The notes under the pieces: model-generated
Told to the model about the DNA's origin: nothing
Database searches by the model: none
What the model saw: the letters and a program-made list of their open reading frames with translations, nothing else
Assembly: GCF_000478195.2 (NCBI RefSeq)
Contig: NZ_AUZM01000025.1
Location: 19,757 to 83,756 of the forward strand
Direction: 5' to 3'
Length of the DNA: 64,000 nt
DNA from: Lyngbya aestuarii BL J
GTDB taxonomy: Bacteria; Cyanobacteriota; Cyanobacteriia; Cyanobacteriales; Microcoleaceae
Part shown: one piece after another, positions 27,188 to 35,371 of the stretch
How the letters are laid out: each line of letters starts with the position of its first letter
Numbering within the stretch: position 1 is the first letter of the stretch
Position numbers and translations under genes: made by a program

Positions 27188-28588
27188 ATGAAGTTTAAAC
27201 TGACTGTCATTTTATGTTTTCTGTTGAGTTTAGTCTTGGTGACTTGTTCCCAGTCAACTCCCGACCATTCTGCATCTCTTTCTACCAATAACAATAATAC
27301 ACCTGTTAGTATTTGGTGGACGAATGGATATTATCCAGAAGAAGATGAAGCCATTCAGCAAATAGTTCGTCAATGGGAAGATGAAAGCGGTTTTAAAGCA
27401 GAACTGAATTTTTCAGCGGAAGAAGTTAATCTCCAACGCATCCAAGCCGCCCTAGAAGATAATAATCCACCTGATATTGTCTACAATCAAAAAGCAGAAT
27501 TTGCACTAAATCCTCGTGTCGCTTGGGAAGGAAAAGGGAGTGAAGTTTCAGCCGTCATAGAACCGATTCAAGAGCGCTATACTTCGAGTGCAGTTCGTTC
27601 GACCTATTTATACAATACTCGCACTAAAAATTCCGGGTATTATGCAGTTCCAATTCATCAACAAACCTTGCATATTCACTACTGGCGAGATTTATTAAAT
27701 GATGCTGGATTTACAGATAGCGATATTCCTCGAGAATGGGATAAGTTTTGGAGCTTTTGGCAACAAGTTCAAGATAAACTGCGTGAACAAGGACAAGCAG
27801 ATATTTATGGAATTGGTTTGAATTTTTCAGCCGAAGCTAATGATACTTTTTATGAATTTGAACAGGTTTTAGCGGCCTATGGAGTGAATTTATTGGATGA
27901 TCAGGGTCAATTGCAAGTTGAAAATCCTCAAGTTCGCCAAGATTTAATTCAAGTGTTAGAGTGGTTTACAGACTTCTACAAACAGGGATATGTTCCTGAA
28001 GATTCTGTTGATTGGCTTCCGGCAGATAATAACGTTAATTTCCTCAATCGCCGACTGGTCATGACATTAAATCCAACTCTCTCAATTCCCGCTTCTCAAC
28101 GTTCCGATGAGCCTGTTTATCATGATCAAATTGTTACTTTAGAATTGCCTCAAAATCCGGATGGGAGTTCACCCGAATACCTCGTTTCCGTTAAACAGAT
28201 TTTGAGTTTTGCCGATTCTCCCCATGAACAGGGAGCGAAAAGTTTTCTGTCTTTTATCGTTAAACCTGAAGTCATCAATGAATATTTAAAACAATCAGCA
28301 GGGCGTTATTTTCCTGTTATGCCTGAACTCCTTTCTGATCCGTTTTGGAATAATTTAGATGATCCCCATATTTCAGTTGCTCGTCAACAATTTGCTTCTA
28401 CTCGTCCGCTAAACTCCATATTATATCCGGCTTATGCTCAACTCTTTGCAGAAAATATTTGGGGTCAAGCCTTAGAAAAAATTGTCGTTGAAGGAGTCTC
28501 AGCAGAGACCGCAGCCGATCAGGTTATTCAACAAATAAAAACGATATTTGCTCAATGGAAACAGTTAAAAATTGGAGAAAAAATATGA
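27188..28588 (+). CDS. Extracellular solute-binding lipoprotein, family 1 (first paralog)
   Basis: A 466-residue binding protein with a lipoprotein signal peptide and lipobox LVTC (Cys20). The mature part has the fold pattern of MalE-type solute-binding proteins: an IWW strand at the N-terminus, a DIVYNQ hinge strand, YYAVPI, IHYWRDLL and a C-terminal RYFPVMPEL block. It is paralogous to the next gene along its entire length. No permease or ATPase gene lies nearby. Two genes later, on the same strand, comes a histidine kinase with a periplasmic domain, so a role as a ligand-sensing co-receptor is possible (inference). The ligand is probably a sugar or similar solute, but this is not shown. 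Confidence 0.85.
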   Translation: MKFKLTVILCFLLSLVLVTCSQSTPDHSASLSTNNNNTPVSIWWTNGYYPEEDEAIQQIVRQWEDESGFKAELNFSAEEVNLQRIQAALEDNNPPDIVYNQKAEFALNPRVAWEGKGSEVSAVIEPIQERYTSSAVRSTYLYNTRTKNSGYYAVPIHQQTLHIHYWRDLLNDAGFTDSDIPREWDKFWSFWQQVQDKLREQGQADIYGIGLNFSAEANDTFYEFEQVLAAYGVNLLDDQGQLQVENPQVRQDLIQVLEWFTDFYKQGYVPEDSVDWLPADNNVNFLNRRLVMTLNPTLSIPASQRSDEPVYHDQIVTLELPQNPDGSSPEYLVSVKQILSFADSPHEQGAKSFLSFIVKPEVINEYLKQSAGRYFPVMPELLSDPFWNNLDDPHISVARQQFASTRPLNSILYPAYAQLFAENIWGQALEKIVVEGVSAETAADQVIQQIKTIFAQWKQLKIGEKI

Positions 28589-29964
28589 AGCAAAAATTGA
28601 TAATTATCTTCCTCTTTTTATTCAGTTTGATTTTATCCACTTGTAGCGGAGAAATGCTACCCCAAAAAACTTCGATAAACATTAGTGATCGCCCTTTAAC
28701 AATTTGGTGGAATCGGGGCTATTATCCCCAACAAGATGAAGCAATAGAACAACTTGTTTCTGATTGGCAAAAGCAAACTAACAACTCCGTAGAGTTATTG
28801 TTTTTTAGTGAAGATGAAACTCTTTCTAAAGCAATTAAAGCAATAGAAAATAACAATCCACCCGATATTTTGTTTTCAGAAAGAGCAGAATATACTTTGA
28901 CTCCTCTGTGGGCAAAAAATGGAAAACTAGCTGATGTTTCACCCGTGATTGAGTCGATTAAAGCTCAATACACTCCGGTTGCCTTGAAATCAGCTTCACT
29001 TGATAATGATGTCACCAAGAAAAGTTCTTATTATGCTGTTCCTTTGATGCAGCAAAGTCTTCATATTCACTATTGGAAAGACTTAGTTAAACAAATAGGT
29101 TTACAAGACTCAATTCCTCAAGATTGGCAAGGGTTTTGGAATTATTGGAAACAGGCTCAAGAAACTTTATTACTGCAAGGACGAAGCGATATTTATGCGA
29201 TGGGCATACCCATATCTGTGGCTTCTTCTGATACTTATTGGGTATTTGAACAGATTCTCGAAGCTTATGATGTTCGACTGATTGATTCTCAGGGTAAACT
29301 TAAACTCGATAAACCTCAAGTTAAAGCCGGAATTACCGAAGCGTTAACATGGCTGACTAATCTTTATAAAGCCGGATATATCCCGCCTAATTCTATTAAC
29401 TGGTTAAATGCAGATAATAACACCACTTTCCTCAATAAAATGACCCTAATGACCTTAAATGTGAGTTTATCCATTCCCGGTTCACAACAACAAGATGAAG
29501 ATATCTATCTCAATCAAATGGCAACGATACAATTTCCGAATAAACCGAGTGGAGAGCCGATGAAATCCCTAACTTCAATAAAACAAGCTTTGATTTTTGC
29601 CGCTTCTCCCAATCAAACCCTAGCCCAAGAATTTCTGACTTATTTAGTCCAACCGGATCATTTAGAACAATATATTAAAGGAGCCGCAGGACGATATTTT
29701 CCAGTCATGCCGGAACTCTTTTCTGATCCATTTTGGAATAATCCAAATAATCCTCATGTTTATGAAGCAGCGAAACAACTACGGCAGGGTAAAACTCGTT
29801 CTTTGTATCAAGTTTTAAATCCCGCTTACGCTCAAGTCTCTACTGAAAATATTTGGGGTGAAGCCCTTCAGCAAGTTGTCGTTAATGATGTTTTGCCAAG
29901 TGTTGCCGTTGATCAAGCAATTGAACGGATTAAAGAAATTTTTGCTGAATGGAAAACTACTTAA
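28585..29964 (+). CDS. Extracellular solute-binding lipoprotein, family 1 (second paralog)
   Basis: A 459-residue paralog of the preceding protein, again with a lipobox (LSTC, Cys20) and the same landmarks: TIWWNRGYYP, DILFSE, YYAVPL, IHYWKDL and GRYFPVMPEL. I set the start at ATG 28585, which overlaps the previous stop as ATGA and places the signal peptide directly at the N-terminus. A further ATG 30 bases upstream would add a charged tail before it. The tandem arrangement and length match show a local duplication that has since diverged. It is followed after 18 bases by the histidine kinase gene. Confidence 0.85.
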   Translation: MKQKLIIIFLFLFSLILSTCSGEMLPQKTSINISDRPLTIWWNRGYYPQQDEAIEQLVSDWQKQTNNSVELLFFSEDETLSKAIKAIENNNPPDILFSERAEYTLTPLWAKNGKLADVSPVIESIKAQYTPVALKSASLDNDVTKKSSYYAVPLMQQSLHIHYWKDLVKQIGLQDSIPQDWQGFWNYWKQAQETLLLQGRSDIYAMGIPISVASSDTYWVFEQILEAYDVRLIDSQGKLKLDKPQVKAGITEALTWLTNLYKAGYIPPNSINWLNADNNTTFLNKMTLMTLNVSLSIPGSQQQDEDIYLNQMATIQFPNKPSGEPMKSLTSIKQALIFAASPNQTLAQEFLTYLVQPDHLEQYIKGAAGRYFPVMPELFSDPFWNNPNNPHVYEAAKQLRQGKTRSLYQVLNPAYAQVSTENIWGEALQQVVVNDVLPSVAVDQAIERIKEIFAEWKTT

Positions 29965-29982
29965 ATAGGAATTAACTTAAGA

Positions 29983-32013
29983 ATGAAATTCTGGAAAAAA
30001 AGTCTATTAGTACAGCTTGTTGGCTCATTTTTGCTCCTCTCGTTGGTGATTGTTGCTTTAGTGGGTTCTGTTGCTTTTTATCAAGCTAAAGCCTCTTTAA
30101 AGCAATCCGTTTTTGATCGACTGAGTTCAGCTGCCTCCCTGAAAGAACAAGAGTTAAATCGTTGGGCAAGAGATCAAAGCCTGACGGTATTATCATTAGC
30201 TCAGTTGCCCGAAATCCGTAGTCAAGCAGAAGCTCTTTTAAGTAACTCTGATAGGGAATCTAATCAAAGTTTTTTACAAGATAGTTTAACAGCTTTTATC
30301 AAGCATCAAACAGGCTTAAAAGAGATTTTTATTCTCTCCCGTTCGGGTCGAGTTTTAGCTTCAAATAATTCGACTCAAATTGGCTTATATAAACCTTTAG
30401 TTCAATATAGTTTAGTCACGCCGGACTCAACAGAAGGATTTATTTCTAATTTTTATCGTTCACCGGAGACTGGACAGCCTGAAATTACCTTTGCAATTCC
30501 GCTTTTAAATGCTGAAAATAAACAACAGGGAATTCTTGCGGCTCATTTAAATTTAGATCGAATTGATCAAATTATTCGTCAAAATACAGGCTTAGGAAGT
30601 ACAGGAGAAACCTATTTAGTAGGAAACGTGGGGAGCAGTTTATCCAGTCGTTATGTTTTTCTCTCTACTCAAAAATCAAACTTAAAAGAATTTTCTGAAG
30701 GCATTGAAAGTTGGTCAATTCAAAAAGCTATGCAGGGAAAAAGTGGTCGCGGATTTTATCTAAATTATCGGGGTACACCTGTGATTGGAGTTTATTATGC
30801 TTTACCTGGACAAGATTTAGCTTTAATTGCAGAACAAACTCAAGTCGAAGCATTTGCTCCGGCTCGAAAACTAGCCACTTCAATTTTAATCAGTGGTTTA
30901 TTTTTATCGAGTCTAATGGCAGTGGGAATGTTAATATTAGGTCGTCAAATTGTTAAACCGATTAAAGCAATTGCTCAAACGGCTCGTTTAGTGAGTAAAG
31001 GAGATTTGAATCAAACAGCACCTGTACTGAGTAATAATGAAATTGGAGTGCTAGCGGGTACATTTAACCAGATGATCAAACAGTTGAGATTATCCTATCA
31101 ACAGTTAGCCGATTATAGTCATACCTTAGAAGAAAATGTTGAGCAGAGAACGCAGGAAATTCGTCACAAAAATCAAGATTTAGAAGCGACCTTAAAAGAA
31201 CTGAAAAAAGCCCAAACTAAACTGGTTCAACAAGAAAAAATGGCAAGTTTAGGTCAGCTTGTTGCTGGAATTGCCCATGAGATTAATAATCCCGTTAACT
31301 TTATTTATGGAAATGTAGAACCGGCTTATGAATATGCTCAGGATTTGTTAAATTTAATTCGGCTTTATCAACAAAACTATCCTCAGCCCTCTCAAGAAAT
31401 TATTGATGAAATTGAGGAAATTGACTTAGCATTTATTCAAGAAGACTTTGTGCAGTTATTAAATTCTATGAAGGACGGATCTGAACGGATTAAAGATATT
31501 GTTTTATCTCTGCGAAATTTTTCTCGACTAGATGAATCTGAACAAAAACAGGTTGATATTCATCAAGGAATTGAAAGCACCCTTCGTATTTTACAAAGCC
31601 GCCTGAAATCTCAATCAGAAGGGTCTGAAATTAAAGTCATTAAACAATATGGTAAACTGCCTCTCGTGAACTGTTATCCTGGTCAACTTAATCAAGTTTA
31701 TATGAATCTTATCAGCAATGCAATTGATGCTTTAGAACCAGATGATCAAGTGAACAATCCTGAAATTAATATCTGTACAACGGTGATCAATGATCACATT
31801 GAAATTCGGATTGCTGATAATGGTTCAGGGATTAAACCCGAAATATTAGAACAAATCTTTGATCCATTTTTCACAACAAAACCCGTTGGAAAAGGAACGG
31901 GTCTAGGTTTATCAATTAGTTATCAAATTATTGTAGAAAAGCACAAAGGACAGCTTCTCTGTCATTCTAAACGGGGAAAAGGAACAGAATTTAGGATTAA
32001 ACTACCGATTTAA
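29983..32013 (+). CDS. Cache-HAMP histidine kinase
   Basis: A 676-residue membrane sensor kinase. Transmembrane helix one (about 8-30) and two (about 300-325) enclose a ~270-residue periplasmic region of double-Cache type. This is followed by HAMP (about 326-380), a coiled-coil, HisKA with His432 in [13 protein letters not shown], and HATPase boxes [18 protein letters not shown] and GTGLGLSI. The kinase core is of the HPK4-like class common in cyanobacteria. It begins 18 bases after two solute-binding lipoprotein genes, which could deliver ligand to its periplasmic domain. No cognate response regulator follows. Confidence 0.92.
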   Translation: MKFWKKSLLVQLVGSFLLLSLVIVALVGSVAFYQAKASLKQSVFDRLSSAASLKEQELNRWARDQSLTVLSLAQLPEIRSQAEALLSNSDRESNQSFLQDSLTAFIKHQTGLKEIFILSRSGRVLASNNSTQIGLYKPLVQYSLVTPDSTEGFISNFYRSPETGQPEITFAIPLLNAENKQQGILAAHLNLDRIDQIIRQNTGLGSTGETYLVGNVGSSLSSRYVFLSTQKSNLKEFSEGIESWSIQKAMQGKSGRGFYLNYRGTPVIGVYYALPGQDLALIAEQTQVEAFAPARKLATSILISGLFLSSLMAVGMLILGRQIVKPIKAIAQTARLVSKGDLNQTAPVLSNNEIGVLAGTFNQMIKQLRLSYQQLADYSHTLEENVEQRTQEIRHKNQDLEATLKELKKAQTKLVQQEKMASLGQLVAGIAHEINNPVNFIYGNVEPAYEYAQDLLNLIRLYQQNYPQPSQEIIDEIEEIDLAFIQEDFVQLLNSMKDGSERIKDIVLSLRNFSRLDESEQKQVDIHQGIESTLRILQSRLKSQSEGSEIKVIKQYGKLPLVNCYPGQLNQVYMNLISNAIDALEPDDQVNNPEINICTTVINDHIEIRIADNGSGIKPEILEQIFDPFFTTKPVGKGTGLGLSISYQIIVEKHKGQLLCHSKRGKGTEFRIKLPI

Positions 32014-32028
32014 ACTCCGCAAATTAGA

Positions 32029-32442
32029 TTAAGTTGAAGCAGCAATTGCCGCAATTATACCCAGAACAAATAAGATAGCGAAGAACACTAAAGCAATAAT
32101 CACTAACCAGTATTGCAAAGTATAAAGTTTACGAAGTTCACCCAAAGCAATCATTAAATTCTCAATATCTGTTCCCGCAGTTGTGACAATTTGTTTGAAT
32201 GCTTTTGCTGCATTTCTAGTCCAGGTACCAATTAGTAATGAGAAAAATCCTTGAATCAGATTATTCAGAACAATAACTGTTTTTTCAGAAGCCGCGAGAG
32301 CCGTAAATAAATTCACAACTCCCACTACAATTCCCAACACACCAATCACAATTAATAGAATCGCTACAAAATTCATTTTTTTGGCTAAATCACCAATTAA
32401 CTCATTTTGACTGCTGCTAAACTCATACCCCGATGGTGTCAT
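32029..32442 (-). CDS. Three-helix membrane protein, unknown function
   Basis: A 137-residue protein with hydrophobic segments at about residues 23-49, 56-75 and 111-135 and a polar loop (about 76-110) rich in Lys, Thr and Leu. It is convergent with the preceding kinase (15 bases apart). I do not recognise the family. It is credible as a real gene from its start, composition and clean membrane pattern. Confidence 0.6.
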   Translation of the reverse strand: MTPSGYEFSSSQNELIGDLAKKMNFVAILLIVIGVLGIVVGVVNLFTALAASEKTVIVLNNLIQGFFSLLIGTWTRNAAKAFKQIVTTAGTDIENLMIALGELRKLYTLQYWLVIIALVFFAILFVLGIIAAIAAST

Positions 32443-32673
32443 GGCATCATTCTCCGATTTTTTCTAGCTCTATCATCATTGCAGAGAGTGCCACAGCGAG
32501 CAACAGAAATTAATGTAATGTAAAAGTTTAAGCTTTAGTTAAGCAGAGATTAATCTTGGAAACCTTCTGTGCAAGGATTCCCGTCTTTACTTAAAATAAA
32601 AGAGAGTCCGTATATTTCGGGTGGATCTGCACAGCTTACTTTAACAAAATCTTGAACTTTGATCAACTAACCC

Positions 32674-34125
32674 ATGTTAAATACCTACTCCCCCGATCAC
32701 TCTCACACCATCGAGTTCAACCGTTCTGCTCAAAATCTCCATCTAGAGTCAACTTTAGAAGATCTTTCTTTGTTTGAAATTCAAGTTGATATTAATCAAA
32801 GAGGAGTGATTGTTACTCAACTTTTTGAGTCTGATTCCACCATTCCCGGTGTGATTTTGATGGATGGAAAAAAGTTCATTGGAATGATTTCTCAACGGCG
32901 ATTTTTTGAACGGATGAGTCGCCCCTACGCCCGAGAATTGTTTTTAGGGCGATCGCTTCATATTTTCTACAATTTTGCTCAAACCGATTTGTTATTATTA
33001 TCAGGAGATACCCCCGTTGTGGAAGCTGCCCAACAAGCTATCCGTCGTTCTCCCCATCTTCTTTATGAACCAATTGTTGTCAAACTTTCTTCTACTGAAT
33101 ATCGCCTACTGGAAGTTCAACAACTTCTGATTGCTCAATCTTGTATTCATCAACTCGCAACTGAACTCCTCCGTCAAAAAACTCAAGCCCAACTCATTCA
33201 AACTGAAAAGTTAGCAACTTTGGGTCAAATGTTAGCAGGAGTTTCTCACGAAATTCGGAATCCGGTTGCTTGTATTTTAGGAAATCTTCAATGTCTTTCT
33301 AATTATTATCAAGATTTTATGGGTTTAGTCGAAACTTATGAACAAGAATTTCCGCAACCTTCCCAAGCTATCGAAGACTACAAAGACGAAATAGATTTTG
33401 AATTTACTCAACAAGACTTACCCGAAGTTTTAGACAGCATCAAAATTTCTTCTGAACGACTCACTCACCTTGTTAACAGTCTCCGATGTTTTTCCCGAGT
33501 TGATAGTTCTAAACCAGAAAAAGTAGAGATAAACTATTGTCTAGAAAATACCCTATTAATTTTAAAAAATCGATTTGTACCGGGAATAAACTTGATTAAA
33601 AAATACGAAAAAGTTCCCCCAATCTATGGCTACCCCAATCAACTTAGTCAAGTTTTTCTTAATGTCATTTCCAACGCGATTGATGCTCTAGAAGATATAA
33701 GCCAAGACCATCCACATCTAGCAAAAATAACGATTAAAACAGAAGTTCGAGAGTGTTCTGAGATCGAAAAGCAGACGCTTAAAATTCCTTCTCATTCTCC
33801 GATGGAAACACGATTAGACTATCCTGCTGAGTATTTTGATCATTCCAGTTCACCGAATTCTAATTGTGACTGTCAAACAAAACCCTCTAATCACTTACCT
33901 TGCTGCATTTCAATTCGGATCAGTGATAATGGCCCTGGAATTCCAGCCCCTGTTTTAGAACGTATTTTTGAAACCTTTTTTACCACAAAACCTCCCGATA
34001 AAGGCACAGGTTTAGGCTTGTCTATCAGCCATGAAATTATTACTGAAAAACACCGAGGAAAATTAAATGTGATCTCCCAAGTCGGACGAGGCACAGAATT
34101 TGAAATTTTGTTACCTATTCTGTAA
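32674..34125 (+). CDS. Soluble histidine kinase with CBS-like sensor region
   Basis: A 483-residue cytoplasmic kinase. The N-terminal ~150 residues contain a CBS-like sensor region (IPGVILMDGKKFIGMISQRR, then a second half with LLLSGDTPVVEAAQQAI). HisKA follows with His192 in AGVSHEIRNPV, and a HATPase with [18 protein letters not shown] and GTGLGLSI. The HATPase carries an unusual insert of about 55 residues (about 360-411) between two beta strands, rich in Ser, Pro and Cys, with Cys398-x-Cys400 and Cys410-Cys411. Its kinase core closely resembles that of the Cache kinase upstream. Target unknown. Confidence 0.88.
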   Translation: MLNTYSPDHSHTIEFNRSAQNLHLESTLEDLSLFEIQVDINQRGVIVTQLFESDSTIPGVILMDGKKFIGMISQRRFFERMSRPYARELFLGRSLHIFYNFAQTDLLLLSGDTPVVEAAQQAIRRSPHLLYEPIVVKLSSTEYRLLEVQQLLIAQSCIHQLATELLRQKTQAQLIQTEKLATLGQMLAGVSHEIRNPVACILGNLQCLSNYYQDFMGLVETYEQEFPQPSQAIEDYKDEIDFEFTQQDLPEVLDSIKISSERLTHLVNSLRCFSRVDSSKPEKVEINYCLENTLLILKNRFVPGINLIKKYEKVPPIYGYPNQLSQVFLNVISNAIDALEDISQDHPHLAKITIKTEVRECSEIEKQTLKIPSHSPMETRLDYPAEYFDHSSSPNSNCDCQTKPSNHLPCCISIRISDNGPGIPAPVLERIFETFFTTKPPDKGTGLGLSISHEIITEKHRGKLNVISQVGRGTEFEILLPIL

Positions 34126-34183
34126 AATAGATTAGTTCAATGAGGTTTAAAATCTCAGGATCTAATATATGGAGATGTAGAGA

Positions 34184-34801
34184 ATGGGTTTCTATAGCCG
34201 AGTGATTTTACCTCGTTTGCTGGATTGGACAATGGCTGATCCAGCTTTTACCCAATATCGTCAACAAGTCCTAGCCAATGTCGAAGGAGAAATTCTAGAA
34301 ATCGGCTTTGGGACAGGACTAAACCTTTCCTATTATCCCCATCATATCGAAAAAATTACAACAATAGATCCCAACTCCGGTATGAACAAACTCGCCCAAA
34401 AGCGAATACAAGCCTCAAAAATAAAGGTAGAAAATCGGATACTGAATAGTGAAAGTTTACCGATGGCGGACTCGACTTTTGATAGTGTTGTTAGTACCTG
34501 GACACTCTGTAGTATTGCCCAAGTTGAAACAGCCTTACAAGAAATTTATCGAGTTCTTAAACCGGGTGGAAAATTCTTCTTTGTTGAACATGGACTCAGC
34601 GATCAACCCCAAATACAAGTTTGGCAAAATCGCTTGACTCCTCTCCAAAAAATTATCGCTGATGGTTGTCATCTCAACCGCAATATTCAGCGTTTAGTTG
34701 AACAACAATTTCAGGAAATTACCTTAGATAAATTTGACATCGAGAACTTTCCTAAAGTTGGCAGTTATACATATATGGGAGTCGCAACGAAAACCAATTA
34801 A
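34184..34801 (+). CDS. Class I SAM-dependent methyltransferase
   Basis: A 205-residue methyltransferase of the UbiE/COQ5-like (Methyltransf_11) group. Motif I is ILEIGFGTGLNL, the acidic end of strand two is TTIDPN, and the strand-four region SVVSTWTLCSI and post-motif RVLKPGGKFFFVEH are clear. It is probably cytoplasmic. It follows the CBS kinase after 58 bases and precedes the cupin gene by 27 bases. The methyl acceptor cannot be deduced; lipid, quinone or small-molecule substrates are all possible. Confidence 0.88.
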   Translation: MGFYSRVILPRLLDWTMADPAFTQYRQQVLANVEGEILEIGFGTGLNLSYYPHHIEKITTIDPNSGMNKLAQKRIQASKIKVENRILNSESLPMADSTFDSVVSTWTLCSIAQVETALQEIYRVLKPGGKFFFVEHGLSDQPQIQVWQNRLTPLQKIIADGCHLNRNIQRLVEQQFQEITLDKFDIENFPKVGSYTYMGVATKTN

Positions 34802-34828
34802 CTAACCTTTAGATCAAGAAAAAATTAA

Positions 34829-35164
34829 ATGAAAAATATCTACACCCTACCCGAACCCCTCCCCAACTCAGAACAATTTGAACCCATAATTCAAAATCAA
34901 TCTCTATTAATAGAACGGATTATTTCCACCGGACAAACAACCCCCGAGGGAGAGTGGTACAATCAAGAACAAGATGAATGGGTTATGCTTTTGCAGGGAG
35001 AAGCAACCCTTTCTGATTCCGATGGTTCACAAATTCAACTCAAACCGGGGGACTATTTACTGATTCGCGCCCATCAAAAACATCGAGTAGAATACACCAG
35101 TACCAACCCCCCTTGTATTTGGTTAGCCATTCACGGGAATTTAAACGAGAATTTACAATCTTGA
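34829..35164 (+). CDS. Cupin domain protein
   Basis: A 111-residue single-domain cupin with the core WVMLLQGEATL, LKPGDYLLI and HQKHRVEYT. The metal-binding His/Glu set is partly visible (Glu and His within GEWYNQEQDEWV and HQKHRV). Small cupins of this kind in cyanobacteria are widespread and mostly uncharacterised. It is probably cotranscribed with the methyltransferase gene, 27 bases upstream. Confidence 0.85.
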   Translation: MKNIYTLPEPLPNSEQFEPIIQNQSLLIERIISTGQTTPEGEWYNQEQDEWVMLLQGEATLSDSDGSQIQLKPGDYLLIRAHQKHRVEYTSTNPPCIWLAIHGNLNENLQS

Positions 35165-35360
35165 GGGATTTCCGCTACAATTGAAAAACCCCAAAGACTC
35201 CTTTATCTTGAGGTTTGAGGGATGAAGTTCGGCATTCTACCCCCGACAAAGCGCATTTTTTACGACCATGATTCGGTAAACTAGAAAAAATTGAGATTGC
35301 AGTCGCCATCAAACGGGACTGGCGAGGCAAAATCGACCTTGGCACATCCATTACGGGCAA

Positions 35361-35366
35361 AAGGAG
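35361..35366 (+). promoter_or_regulatory. Ribosome binding site deciding the start of the coiled-coil/TPR gene
   Basis: AAGGAG lies five bases before ATG 35372, which is followed at once by a signal-peptide-like sequence. Confidence 0.7.
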
Positions 35367-35371
35367 TTGCG

